Source: CAZEJS01 sp964512645
GTDB lineage: Bacteria; Actinomycetota; Geothermincolia; Fen-727; Anoxymicrobiaceae
DNA length: 64,000 nucleotides
Assembly: GCA_964512645.1 (NCBI GenBank)
Contig: CAZEJS010000013.1
Coordinates: 1-64,000, forward strand
Direction: 5' to 3'
Position numbers and translations under genes: made by a program. Of this stretch, positions 42,197 to 51,069 are shown piece after piece. Each line of letters opens with the position of its first letter. The stretch's first letter is position 1. Under the pieces are notes generated by a model. It ran no database searches and was not told the origin of the DNA. It saw only the letters and a list, made by a program, of their open reading frames with translations.

Positions 42197-42997
42197 TTGG
42201 GATTTATCCAGCGCGCAGCGTACGACCACCTGCTGTTTCTGCTGCGGTTCAAGGACCACCTGGCCAGGAGGAGCAACAACAGGGTGCTCGCGGCTATCGG
42301 GAGGCGGTTCGTGGACCCGTCGGAGATCAGCCTTACCTGCATTCCCGTCAACGAGGAGATCGCTCTCCCTCCCAGCACCGTCGCGCCCGTAGGGGTGGTC
42401 GAGCATTTTCTCCGATCCGCCTCATACCACGTCTCGATGACCAAGTGCCCCTGCCGTGCGGAGATGAAGTGCGAGGACTATCCCAGGGATTTCGGCTGCA
42501 CGTTCATCGGGGAGGGGGCACGGCAGATCGATCCCCACCTGGGAACGCGCATCAGCAGGGAAGAAGCCCTGGCGAAACTCGAGGAGTCCAACAGGATGGG
42601 ACTGGTCACCACCCTGGGCAGGTTCAAGGGCGACGCCCTCGCCCTCGGGGTCAAAGACGACACGAGGCTGATGACGATCTGCCACTGCTGCCCCTGCTGC
42701 TGCCTCACCACCAGCATCCACCTGGCCAGCCCGGAGCTCAGGGACACCATCGTGAAGCTCGAGGGGGTCACCGTCCACGTGGGCGAGGGATGCACGGGCT
42801 GCGGGCAGTGCGTCGAGGCCTGCATCTTCCACCAGATAGAGATAATTGACGGCGCGGCGGTCATCGGGGAGGAATGCAAGGGCTGCGGGCGCTGCGTCGG
42901 GGCGTGCAAATCCGGCGTCATTAAGATAGAGGTGGAGAACCCGCGATACGTCGAGGAGTCCATCGAGCGGATAAGCTCCTACGTGGACGTCACCTGA
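42197..42997 (+). CDS. Cys-rich 4Fe-4S ferredoxin-type protein
   Basis: 266 residues; TTG 42197 chosen because AAGGAGG lies six bases upstream (GTG 42176 lies before the SD). The C-terminal half has two 4Fe-4S motifs (C-T-G-C-G-Q-C-V-E-A-C; C-K-G-C-G-R-C-V-G-A-C). Upstream are T-K-C-P-C-R-A-E-M-K-C and the dense C-H-C-C-P-C-C-C, which is typical of a ferredoxin subgroup in anaerobes. Soluble electron carrier or redox sensor. Followed by a Cys-rich membrane protein. Confidence 0.83.
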   Translation: MGFIQRAAYDHLLFLLRFKDHLARRSNNRVLAAIGRRFVDPSEISLTCIPVNEEIALPPSTVAPVGVVEHFLRSASYHVSMTKCPCRAEMKCEDYPRDFGCTFIGEGARQIDPHLGTRISREEALAKLEESNRMGLVTTLGRFKGDALALGVKDDTRLMTICHCCPCCCLTTSIHLASPELRDTIVKLEGVTVHVGEGCTGCGQCVEACIFHQIEIIDGAAVIGEECKGCGRCVGACKSGVIKIEVENPRYVEESIERISSYVDVT

Positions 42998-43070
42998 CCG
43001 TCGGGCGGGCGGAACCCCCGCGGAGCCCGGTGTGCTAGAGTTGTTTCCTGGAGGACTACAAGGAGGCATT

Positions 43071-43607
43071 ATGGCTTGCGAATGCGCGGAGTGCACGGAG
43101 CACGGGGGCCCGAACCCGAAGTACATCATGTTCAGGTTCCTGGTCATCATCGTCCAGATCACGGTCGGTTTCGTCGCGTTGGTGAGGGCGCGCTCGTGGA
43201 AGGTCCTGGCGGTGTGGCTGGGCGCGCTGGGCACGTTCTGGACCCTGCCGCGCTACCTCATCTGCGCGCGCTGCGAGGGATACGGTAAGGACTGCCACAG
43301 CCTCTACATCGGCAAGATCGTTTCGAAATACATGCCCAGGGTCGAAGGTTACGACCGCCCTTCGAACGCGGGAATAGTGCTCGAGGCCATCCTTCTGGCG
43401 ACGATCAGCAACGCCCCTCCCCTGGGCATGCGCAGGCAGAAGCTGGCCCTGGCGCTCTACCTGGTCCTGGCGAGCATGACTTTCTGGATGCACTTCACCC
43501 ACGCGTGCAGGCACTGCGCCGAGTACGCCACAGACTGGAAGAAGGACTGCCCTGCCGCGAAGACGTACAGGATGTTCTTCGGCGGCGGCCGGGAGGTGGC
43601 GTTCTAG
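43071..43607 (+). CDS. Cys-rich membrane protein of unknown function
   Basis: 178 residues from ATG 43071 (AAGGAGG upstream). N-terminal C-E-C-A-E-C, helices at about 18-38, 45-60, 100-122 and 126-145, and two loops with C-x2-C-x6/9-C (C-A-R-C-E-G-Y-G-K-D-C; C-R-H-C-A-E-Y-A-T-D-W-K-K-D-C). The paired Cys loops could bind metal or haem, or form disulfides. Same strand as the ferredoxin gene, 73 bases downstream; a shared redox role is inferred. Confidence 0.65.
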   Translation: MACECAECTEHGGPNPKYIMFRFLVIIVQITVGFVALVRARSWKVLAVWLGALGTFWTLPRYLICARCEGYGKDCHSLYIGKIVSKYMPRVEGYDRPSNAGIVLEAILLATISNAPPLGMRRQKLALALYLVLASMTFWMHFTHACRHCAEYATDWKKDCPAAKTYRMFFGGGREVAF

Positions 43608-43635
43608 GCGGCAGGAGCGCACCGCCGCCGGCGCG

Positions 43636-46113
43636 CTACTCCATGAAGCGTTCGAGCCGGCGCCTGCCACTGTCGGTAAGGTAGAGGGTCGGGCGATCGA
43701 GGCTGCCTGACACGCCCAGGAAGCCCTCCTCCACCAACGCCCGGATGACGTTCCGCACGCTCTCCTGCGTGGCGCGTACCGAGCCGTGCAGTTCCAGGTC
43801 CGGTATGCCGGTGCCCGAGGTCCAGGCGGCCCTGGTCCCGGTGAGAACCGCCGCCAGCCTGGTGACGCCGAGTGGGAACGGCAACTGTTCGACGCACTCG
43901 AGCGCCCTGGCGGCCACCTCGGAGTCGGGGGTGGAGAACCTGCCGCCGTCCCCGCCCGGCCTGCCCCGCCCCGCGGTTCGCCCCGCGCGCCCGGCCCGGG
44001 CGACCTCCCGGCGGCGTCCGGCCCTTTCCGAAACCGCGCGCTTACCGGCGGCCTTCGCCAGCGCCTCCAGCCGTCCGGCGGTTATGCCTGCCGCGGCCTC
44101 CCTGCCCGCGTCGGTCAGGCCGAGGACGGGGAACCCCGAGGCGCTGGAAAGCTTCAGGAAGCCCTCGGCTATCATGCGGTCTATGACATCCCGCACCTCG
44201 GCGGCCGGGCGGTCCACCGTTGCGTAGGCCGGGTTCCGGTCGAGGTTCCACTCCAGTAACTGCCTGCTCCTCGAGCCGGTGACCACCGAGGCGGTACGGT
44301 TCTTCCCGATGGCGAACTTCCCGAAGCGCACGCATGCAAGCACGGGGATGGCGATCTCCCCGTCGCGCTCGATCACCCCGCGGCCCGGCGCGGGGCGGGA
44401 CCTCGCGCAGTTGTCGCAGGCGCCGCACCGGAACTCGGTGCGCTCGCCGAAGTAGGAGAGGACGAAGCCCCTCCTGCAGCCTGAGTGGTGGATATAGCTC
44501 TCCATCGCCCGGAGCTTGGCCTCTTCGCGGCGGCGCATCGTCTGGTGGAGCGCCCAGTCGATCTCGATCTCTTCCAGGCCCAGCCGCTCACCGGTGGTCT
44601 TTTCGATGCCCCTGCCCCTGAACGGTGCGTCGTACCCGATGACGCCTTTCTCCTGGAGTGCCGCAAGCGCCCTGCGGGCCTGGTCGACGGACATGCCGGC
44701 GTCGGCGGCCAGACCGTAGAGGCCGACCTCGAAGCTGCCGGGCTCCTCGAGGTCGAACGACGAGGCGAGGGCCTCGAGCAGCGCCAGTTGCCGGTGGCCC
44801 CGGACACGGTCCCGCAGGCGCTCGAAGGGGACACCGGTAGTCACCGTCACCGTGGGCTCGCCCTCGAAAGCGCGCACCGCGCCCGCCCGGTCGAGCATCC
44901 TCAGGCACGTGCCGACCTGGCCTTCGGCAATGCGGCAGTCGCAGAGGGCGGCGATCTCCCTGTGGGTGAGGAGGACCGGGCTGCCCTCGACCTCGTAGAG
45001 CGCCAGGTAGACCGCGTACACCTGCTCGGGCGTGGGGTACGCCAGGTCGATGAAGAACTCCCGCAGGGACCTGTCCGCCGGCGAATAGAGCAGCACGCAG
45101 TCGGAGTCGAGGCCGTCACGCCCGGCCCTGCCGATCTCCTGGTAGTACTGCTCGACGGAGCCCGGGTAGCTGTGGTGGACGACGAAGCGCACGTCGCTCT
45201 TGTCGATGCCCATGCCGAACGCCGAGGTGGCCACCACCACCCTGGCCCTTCCCTCGAGGAACGCCTCCTGCGCGGCGTCGCGGCGCCCCGGGTCCATCCC
45301 GGCGTGGTAGGCGACGACCGACGGCTCGACGGCCCGCAGGCCCGCCGCGATCTCCTCGGTGGCCTTGCGGGTGCCCGCGTACACGATCCCCGCGCCGCCG
45401 TTCTCCCGGAGCAGCCCCGTAAGGACCTCCAGCTTCCTGCCTTCCCCGGAGGCGGCCACCACGCTCAAGCGGAGGTTCGCCCGGTCGAAGCCGTGCACGT
45501 GGATGTCGGTCAGCTCCGGTTCGAGCCCCAGCGACTCGACGATGTCCTGCTGGACCAGGGCGGTGGCCGTTGCGGTGAGGGCGCTGGTAGGAGGCCTGCC
45601 GGCCAGCTCGCGGAAAGCCCTGAGCCGACGGTAGTCGGGCCTGAAATCGTGGCCCCACTCCGAGATGCAGTGCGCCTCGTCGATCGCCAGGCGGGCAATC
45701 TCGACGTTATCCAGCATGGCCAGGAACGACGGGTCGCGGCACCGCTCCGGCGCGATGTAGAGGATGTCGTACTCCCCCCTGGCGCAGCCATCCATCCTGG
45801 AACGCTGTTCCTCCCGGGAGAGGCTGGAGTTCACCGCGGTCGCCCGCACCCCCAGCCCCGCGAGTTCGTCGACCTGGTCCTTCATCAGGGCTATGAGTGG
45901 GGAGACCACAACGGTGAGGCCCTCCTCGACGATGGAAGGGAGCTGGTAGACGAGGGACTTGCCGCTCCCGGTGGGCATGACCACCAGCAGGTTGCGTCCC
46001 GAGAGGGCCGATGCCAGGGCCTGCTCCTGTCCCTCGAGGAAATCCTCGTAACCGAACGTGGCAGAGAGCGCCTGTTTCGCTTCCTGGAGTCTCTCGGCGT
46101 TCCCGAAGTCCAA
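43636..46113 (-). CDS. recQ: RecQ-family ATP-dependent DNA helicase with duplicated C-terminal domain
   Basis: 825 residues from TTG 46113, which has AGGGAG five bases upstream. The longest frame starts at ATG 46182, but a TATAAT overlaps that ATG, so transcription probably begins after it. Helicase motifs: M-P-T-G-S-G-K-S, D-E-A-H-C-I-S-E-W-G-H-D-F-R-P-D-Y, A-T-S-A-F-G-M-G-I-D-K, Q-E-I-G-R-A-G-R-D-G. The zinc site C-R-R-G-F...C-G-A-C-D-N-C is intact. After it come two copies of a winged-helix-like module joined by an Arg/Gly-rich linker, in place of one RQC/HRDC tail. Unwinds DNA 3'-5' in recombination repair. Confidence 0.9.
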   Translation of the reverse strand: MDFGNAERLQEAKQALSATFGYEDFLEGQEQALASALSGRNLLVVMPTGSGKSLVYQLPSIVEEGLTVVVSPLIALMKDQVDELAGLGVRATAVNSSLSREEQRSRMDGCARGEYDILYIAPERCRDPSFLAMLDNVEIARLAIDEAHCISEWGHDFRPDYRRLRAFRELAGRPPTSALTATATALVQQDIVESLGLEPELTDIHVHGFDRANLRLSVVAASGEGRKLEVLTGLLRENGGAGIVYAGTRKATEEIAAGLRAVEPSVVAYHAGMDPGRRDAAQEAFLEGRARVVVATSAFGMGIDKSDVRFVVHHSYPGSVEQYYQEIGRAGRDGLDSDCVLLYSPADRSLREFFIDLAYPTPEQVYAVYLALYEVEGSPVLLTHREIAALCDCRIAEGQVGTCLRMLDRAGAVRAFEGEPTVTVTTGVPFERLRDRVRGHRQLALLEALASSFDLEEPGSFEVGLYGLAADAGMSVDQARRALAALQEKGVIGYDAPFRGRGIEKTTGERLGLEEIEIDWALHQTMRRREEAKLRAMESYIHHSGCRRGFVLSYFGERTEFRCGACDNCARSRPAPGRGVIERDGEIAIPVLACVRFGKFAIGKNRTASVVTGSRSRQLLEWNLDRNPAYATVDRPAAEVRDVIDRMIAEGFLKLSSASGFPVLGLTDAGREAAAGITAGRLEALAKAAGKRAVSERAGRRREVARAGRAGRTAGRGRPGGDGGRFSTPDSEVAARALECVEQLPFPLGVTRLAAVLTGTRAAWTSGTGIPDLELHGSVRATQESVRNVIRALVEEGFLGVSGSLDRPTLYLTDSGRRRLERFME

Positions 46114-46180
46114 CCGCGCTCCCTGGTGATGTGCGGACAGCTGCAACGGCGGGGGCGCGGACGGCGCCCCGGTGCCTTCC

Positions 46181-46186
46181 ATTATA
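46181..46186 (-). promoter_or_regulatory. -10 element of recQ overlapping the longest-frame ATG
   Basis: TATAAT reads on the minus strand at 46186-46181, and its last bases overlap the ATG at 46182. A transcript from it would start about 46174 and be translated from TTG 46113. The 46114-46412 spacer otherwise contains only a possible fumarase -10, TATCAT, at 46339-46344. Confidence 0.4.
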
Positions 46187-46412
46187 TGCGCAGGCAGTGA
46201 CGCGCCGGCGAGTGAACCGGTTTTTCACATACGGCGCCGCTACCGGGAAGCGCGCCGCCGTTCTCCCGGATGCACGGAAGCGGCGTTTCGCCGGGCCGCG
46301 TTCGGTTGGCGTATTGGTGACCGGGGCCCCGGCTGCGTTATCATTGAACCGTCAGACCCACAGGCGCTCCCCGGAGCGGGGGGCGCCGGGACGGACAGGC
46401 GGGAGTTCTCGG

Positions 46413-47816
46413 ATGGGCGATTACCGGGTGGAGACGGACAGCCTCGGAGAGGTGCGCGTACCCGCGGAGAGGCTCTGGGGAGCGCAGACCCAGCGCTCGC
46501 TAGAGCACTTCGACGTGGGCGCGGACCCGGTGCCGTGGCTGCTCGTCGAAGCGTACGCGCTGGTCAAGAAAGCCGCCGCGCTGGCGAACTCCCGCTGCGG
46601 GGTGCTCGACGACGCGCGCCGCGACCTGATCGTCAAGGCCTGCGACGAACTGCTGGCCGGCGAGCACCGCGAGGAGTTCCCCCTGGGAATCTGGATGAGC
46701 GGGAGCGGCACGCAGCTCAACATGAACGTCAACGAGGTGATCTCCAACCGCTGCTGCCGGCTCGCGGGGACGCCCCTGGGAAGCAAGGACCCGGTCCACC
46801 CCAACGACCACGTCAACATGTCCCAGTCCACCAACGACACGTTTCCCACCGCGATGTACCTGGCCGCCGCCCTGGAGACCAGGCGCCGGCTGCTGCCGGA
46901 GGTCCTGGGCCTGCGCGATTCGATAGCGGCAAGGGCCGGCGCCTGGTCCGACATCGTCAAGGTCGGCAGGACGCACCTGCAGGACGCCACCCCCCTGACG
47001 CTGGGCCAGGAGTGGTCCGGTTACGCGGCCCTGCTCACCGACGCCGCCGAGCATGTCGATAACGCCCTCACCGGCGTGTACCGCCTCGCGATAGGCGGGA
47101 CCGCCGTTGGCACCGGGATGAACGCCCCGAAGGGGTTCGCCGGTGACGCCGTGGGGTTCATCGCGGAAGCCACCGGCCTGCCGTTCGTGAGCGCCCCCGA
47201 CAAGTTCGCCGTTCAGGGATCGCACGACGCGCTGGTGATGCTCTCCGGGGCCATGCGCTCGCTGGCGGTGTCCCTCCACAAGATCGCCGACGACGTCCGC
47301 CTGCTGAGCTGCGGCCCGCGCTGCGGCTTCGGCGAGCTCCTCCTGCCCGAGAACGAGCCGGGATCGTCGATCATGCCCGGCAAGGTCAACCCGACACAGT
47401 GCGAGGTACTGGCGATGCTCGCGCTCCAGGTGATGGGAAACGACGTCGCCGTGGGGTTCGGCGCGGCGTCCGGCCACCTTCAGATGAACGATTGCAAGCC
47501 GCTCATCATCCACAACGTGCTTGAATCCGCGGGCCTTCTCGCCGACGGCTGCCGGTCGTTCAGGGTCTTCCTGGTGGAAGGCGTGGAGCCGGACCTCGAA
47601 CGCATCGGGGAGAACGTCCGGCGGTCGCTGATGCTGGTCACCGCCCTCTCCCCCGTCGTCGGCTACGACAGGGCCGCCGAGATCGCCCGTTTCGCCCACA
47701 AGCACGGCAAGCCGCTGCGGGAGGCCGCCCTCGAGCTGGGCTACGTCACCGGGGAGGAGTTCGACAGGGTGGTAGACCCCCGCGGGATGGTGGGCCCGTC
47801 TGAAGGCCCGGACTGA
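46413..47816 (+). CDS. fumC: Class II fumarate hydratase
   Basis: 467 residues from ATG 46413. Full class II signature G-S-S-I-M-P-G-K-V-N-P; substrate-site motifs S-G-S-G-T-Q-L-N-M-N-V-N-E-V, H-V-N-M-S-Q-S-T-N-D-T, and G-R-T-H-L-Q-D-A-T-P. Length matches FumC. Interconverts fumarate and malate in the TCA cycle. A GNAT gene follows eight bases after its stop. Confidence 0.93.
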   Translation: MGDYRVETDSLGEVRVPAERLWGAQTQRSLEHFDVGADPVPWLLVEAYALVKKAAALANSRCGVLDDARRDLIVKACDELLAGEHREEFPLGIWMSGSGTQLNMNVNEVISNRCCRLAGTPLGSKDPVHPNDHVNMSQSTNDTFPTAMYLAAALETRRRLLPEVLGLRDSIAARAGAWSDIVKVGRTHLQDATPLTLGQEWSGYAALLTDAAEHVDNALTGVYRLAIGGTAVGTGMNAPKGFAGDAVGFIAEATGLPFVSAPDKFAVQGSHDALVMLSGAMRSLAVSLHKIADDVRLLSCGPRCGFGELLLPENEPGSSIMPGKVNPTQCEVLAMLALQVMGNDVAVGFGAASGHLQMNDCKPLIIHNVLESAGLLADGCRSFRVFLVEGVEPDLERIGENVRRSLMLVTALSPVVGYDRAAEIARFAHKHGKPLREAALELGYVTGEEFDRVVDPRGMVGPSEGPD

Positions 47817-47824
47817 GGAGTCGC

Positions 47825-48493
47825 TTGGACGGAGAAACGAACCGGCACGGCGCGCGCATCGATTTCACAGTAAGGCCTTTCGTCCCCAGGGTGGACCTCG
47901 ATGCGGCCATCCTCTGTTACGAGGATGGGTACGGGGCCACCCTCGGCCCGGTGTTCCAGTACTCCGAGAGACCCGCCCTCGTGGACCTCGTGATGACCGA
48001 CCACCGTGCCTCCGACATCTCGCTGGTAGCCGAGGCGGAGGGTCGGACGCGCGGAGTTCTGTTCGGCTCCTTTCCGGCAGGCGTAGCGGACCAGGCCCGC
48101 CAGGCCGCCCTTGTGGCGGCGATGATGTTCCGGCGTACGGTCCTGCACAGGAGCGAGATGCGCCCGTTCGCGCGCGCCGTGCTATGGAGGGCCATATCCA
48201 GAGAAACTCTCTTCTTCCGCCACATGCCGCGAGGACGGGCGGCCGAAGTGGGCGTGCTGACCAGCGAGGATGGGTGGCGCGGGGGTGTTGGGCGCGCGCT
48301 GATGGACGCGTTCGTCGAAGCGGCCCGGGCGCGGGGTTTCCGGCGCGTCGACCTCGTAACCGACACCGAGCTCAACTGGGCCTTCTACGAGCGGTACGGT
48401 TTCAGGCGCGTCGCCGAGTGGCCCCAGCGCTCGTACGACTACACGCTTCCCGGCCGGGAAGTGACGGGGTACACCTACTCCCTCGATATCTGA
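47825..48493 (+). CDS. GNAT-family N-acetyltransferase
   Basis: 222 residues, TTG 47825 with GAGGAG four bases upstream. Acetyl-CoA pyrophosphate loop W-R-G-G-V-G-R-A-L and the C-terminal N-W-A-F-Y-E-R-Y-G-F-R are standard GNAT features. The N-terminal half (about 100 residues) is less typical. Coupled to fumC by position; acceptor unknown. Confidence 0.85.
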   Translation: MDGETNRHGARIDFTVRPFVPRVDLDAAILCYEDGYGATLGPVFQYSERPALVDLVMTDHRASDISLVAEAEGRTRGVLFGSFPAGVADQARQAALVAAMMFRRTVLHRSEMRPFARAVLWRAISRETLFFRHMPRGRAAEVGVLTSEDGWRGGVGRALMDAFVEAARARGFRRVDLVTDTELNWAFYERYGFRRVAEWPQRSYDYTLPGREVTGYTYSLDI

Positions 48494-48623
48494 GATGCAG
48501 GGCGGGGCGGTCATCCCCGAAAGGCTGTAGAATGGTCGAATACAGGTCGCGACAGTGCCTGGAAGCGACCGGGAAGCACGGGCTTCGAGACTGTCGCACC
48601 CGGAGGGAAGAACTGGGAGCACG

Positions 48624-49730
48624 ATGAGAAAATGCCCTGAATGCGGATTCCCGATGAGGTTCGCCCGGTACTTCGACTGGAGGAGCGACGGCACTATCCT
48701 GGGGACGGACCGCGTCAAGCTGCAGTCGCGAATCACCTTCCTGGAGCTCGGTGAGATGGAGGGCCTGTTCGACGACCTCTCGATGATGATCGGAGTCTCC
48801 ATAGACCACATCCTCATCGAGGCGGAGAAGAACGTCGGCAAAGCGTTCTACGCCAGCACGCCCCTGCGTTACCTGAGATACGCCCCCCGCAAGCCGGCGC
48901 TCCGGCCCGCCTGGGTCGCCAGAGCGGCGGTGCGCGCCGTACGGTCGGACGTTGCCGGCCTCGGCGGCGGCATCATCAGGGCAGAGAGCTACGACCCGCA
49001 CGGTTCGATGGTCCTCAAGATATCCAACCCCGTCTTCGTCGCCCGCACGGTTGGCAACTCCGTGGGCATTTACGAATCCATCGAGCGGGTCCGGGGGGTC
49101 GATTACCAGTACCGAATTGACAACGGCGACCTGCTGCTCACCATGACACACCCCGTGGAAGGCCCTCCGTCCGAACCGCTTTCCGAGACCCGCCTGGCAC
49201 CCGACCCCGTAGTGCCCGGTGAAGGCCCGGTGCGGTACGAGCGCTGCGGGCGCTGCGGCACCCCCGCCGAAGCTTCCGCTACGCTGGAATGGGACCTGTC
49301 CAGAGGCACTATCACCAACAGGCGCACCGGGAAGCGGCTCAGCGTCGGCGCGGTGCAGTCCGTGAAGGCGATGATGAGAGAGCTCGAGAAGGAGCTCGGG
49401 GAGGACGTGCTCAAGCCGTTGCACGAATGTCAGAGGCAGATCACCCGGCAGCAGCTCGAGAGGGACGCGTTCCAGCGCGGCGATGACTTCTGGAACCGCT
49501 TTTTCCACACCTGCGCGCTCAAGGGGCTCGGCTACCCGTCATCTTTTGCAGCGGAGGAGGATTCCATCACCGTCGAAATAACCAACCCTTACGAGACCAC
49601 CCTTTTCGCCGCCAGGGTAGCCTCGGGGTTCGAGTACCTCACCGGGGAGATCTCCCGCCTGGATTGGGAGATGCGCAGGAACGACCTGTCTGTCTTTATC
49701 GTGTCCGCCCGGCGCGGCAACGCCGGTTGA
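48624..49730 (+). CDS. Zinc-ribbon protein with internal domain duplication
   Basis: 368 residues from ATG 48624 (GGGAGC upstream). Opens M-R-K-C-P-E-C-G-F with a second CxxC at about residue 210 (E-R-C-G-R-C-G-T). Two halves end in matching alpha/beta blocks: L-K-I-S-N-P-V-F-V-A-R, later D-N-G-D-L-L-L-T-M; and V-E-I-T-N-P-Y-E-T-T, later N-D-L-S-V-F-I-V. No named family recognised; the plan of two ligand-domain copies plus zinc ribbon is reminiscent of V4R-like or sensor proteins. Confidence 0.72.
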   Translation: MRKCPECGFPMRFARYFDWRSDGTILGTDRVKLQSRITFLELGEMEGLFDDLSMMIGVSIDHILIEAEKNVGKAFYASTPLRYLRYAPRKPALRPAWVARAAVRAVRSDVAGLGGGIIRAESYDPHGSMVLKISNPVFVARTVGNSVGIYESIERVRGVDYQYRIDNGDLLLTMTHPVEGPPSEPLSETRLAPDPVVPGEGPVRYERCGRCGTPAEASATLEWDLSRGTITNRRTGKRLSVGAVQSVKAMMRELEKELGEDVLKPLHECQRQITRQQLERDAFQRGDDFWNRFFHTCALKGLGYPSSFAAEEDSITVEITNPYETTLFAARVASGFEYLTGEISRLDWEMRRNDLSVFIVSARRGNAG

Positions 49731-49876
49731 CCGCACCCGGCGCACCTGCCGTCGCCGTCCCGCCCCGTGAAAGGCATCGGTTCCCTGGACTTTCCCGGCT
49801 GACCCGGGATGGCTCGCCTTCCGGTCCCGCCCTGGAGTGAAAGCCTGCCCTGCCGCCGGACCGGGGCCTTCTCGAC

Positions 49877-50728
49877 TCACCGAGGGCCGGTCCCCGTTGC
49901 GCGGCCCTCCCCTCCGCGGGGCCGAAAGGCCGGGGACGCACGCCCCGGGGGGCGGGCGCCGGATGAAGAATCCGGCTTCTCGCTTGCCAGCTCATCGCCG
50001 AACGAGTCGCCGGGGGTGCCGGCGCCGTCGTCCCACTCGAAGGTGCCGCCGGCCACGGTCACCCCCACGTTGAGGGTGTAGTAGTGCGCGAGGCCCCCGG
50101 TGACTTCCAGGGTAACCAGCGTGAGGTACTGGTTCTCGACGTTCTCTCTCCAGCCGCCCCCCCAGAAATACCTGTTCTCGACGACGCCCACCTTGCCCGC
50201 CATCAGCTCCCAGCCGCCGGCCGCCCCGGGCCCGTCCGCTATGCGCACTCCGCCCTTCCAGATTCCCCCGATCCTGTAGCCGGAACCTTTCGTGCGCCGG
50301 GGGTTTCCGACCATGCCGGCGAACGGCCCCGGCGCCGCTGCCTTGCCGCTTTCGACGGTTATCTCCACCCAGGTCGTCTCCGGCTCGCGCACGCTCATGT
50401 ACCTGGCGTCAACCGGGACGTATTCTCCTCGTCCGCGGAGCTCGGGAGGCGGGTCGTAGTCCCTGTAGGCACCGGCCACAATCGGGCAGGACTGGCTCGC
50501 GAGCGTGCTGAACCAGAGTCCGTCGGCGGCCTTGCCCGCCGACACCAGGTTCTCCACCGCTACCATGTGCTCCGCCTTGCGTGACTGCTCCAGGAGCACC
50601 GGGACCGCCATCGACACGATTATGGCGATTATAGCTATGACGCTGCCAAGTTCTATGAACGTGAAGGCGGACTCGGCGGCCGCGCGCCTCCCGGACCCCC
50701 GGCGCCCGGGGTTCCCCGGCACCCTCAT
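49877..50728 (-). CDS. Orphan type IV pilin-like protein
   Basis: 283 residues, ATG 50728 with GGAAAGGA upstream. Class III prepilin signal: a 20-residue basic leader ending E-S-A, then F-T-F-I-E-L-G-S-V-I-A-I-I-A-I-I-V, with the conserved Glu at +5. The residue before the cleavage site is Ala rather than Gly. The outer part is Gly-rich and beta-like. No prepilin peptidase, PilB or PilC gene lies in the window. Confidence 0.82.
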   Translation of the reverse strand: MRVPGNPGRRGSGRRAAAESAFTFIELGSVIAIIAIIVSMAVPVLLEQSRKAEHMVAVENLVSAGKAADGLWFSTLASQSCPIVAGAYRDYDPPPELRGRGEYVPVDARYMSVREPETTWVEITVESGKAAAPGPFAGMVGNPRRTKGSGYRIGGIWKGGVRIADGPGAAGGWELMAGKVGVVENRYFWGGGWRENVENQYLTLVTLEVTGGLAHYYTLNVGVTVAGGTFEWDDGAGTPGDSFGDELASEKPDSSSGARPPGRASPAFRPRGGEGRATGTGPR

Positions 50729-50817
50729 AACGTTTCCTTTCCGTGAAGGCCCTCCTGTTATGGCTATCGTCGGTGAATACTCTGAACATTAGTAAACGCG
50801 CAGGGTGATTTGTCGTT

Positions 50818-50852
50818 CATGCTTTCGTAGCATCCGCTTCGGGGAAAGCATG
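50818..50852. repeat. Inverted repeat upstream of the pilin gene
   Basis: CATGCTTTC at 50818-50826 and its exact reverse complement GAAAGCATG at 50844-50852, 17-base loop. It lies 90-125 bases upstream of the pilin ATG and could be an operator or a hairpin. Confidence 0.5.
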
Positions 50853-50953
50853 CGGCGCGCGCCGGGACTGATTTTACGCGCTGCCGGCTCTCGCTGCGCC
50901 GGCCCGGTGAGCGGGCGGACCGGACCGGGTGAATACGCCGCCGTTCAGGCAGC

Positions 50954-51060
50954 GGGCCCGGCTCTGCGCCGCGTTTGCCCCCGGGGGCTTTGACGGCACC
51001 ACGTCCGGCCAGACACGCTGGCGAAGCGGGCCCGGCTCTCCACAGGCTGGGGCCCGGCTC
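50954..51060. repeat. GGGCCCGGCTC repeat, three copies
   Basis: Copies at 50954-50964, 51028-51038 and 51050-51060 in the spacer 50729-51069 between pruA and the pilin gene. This spacer contains no gene I can support. Confidence 0.65.
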
Positions 51061-51069
51061 CCGGGAGGA

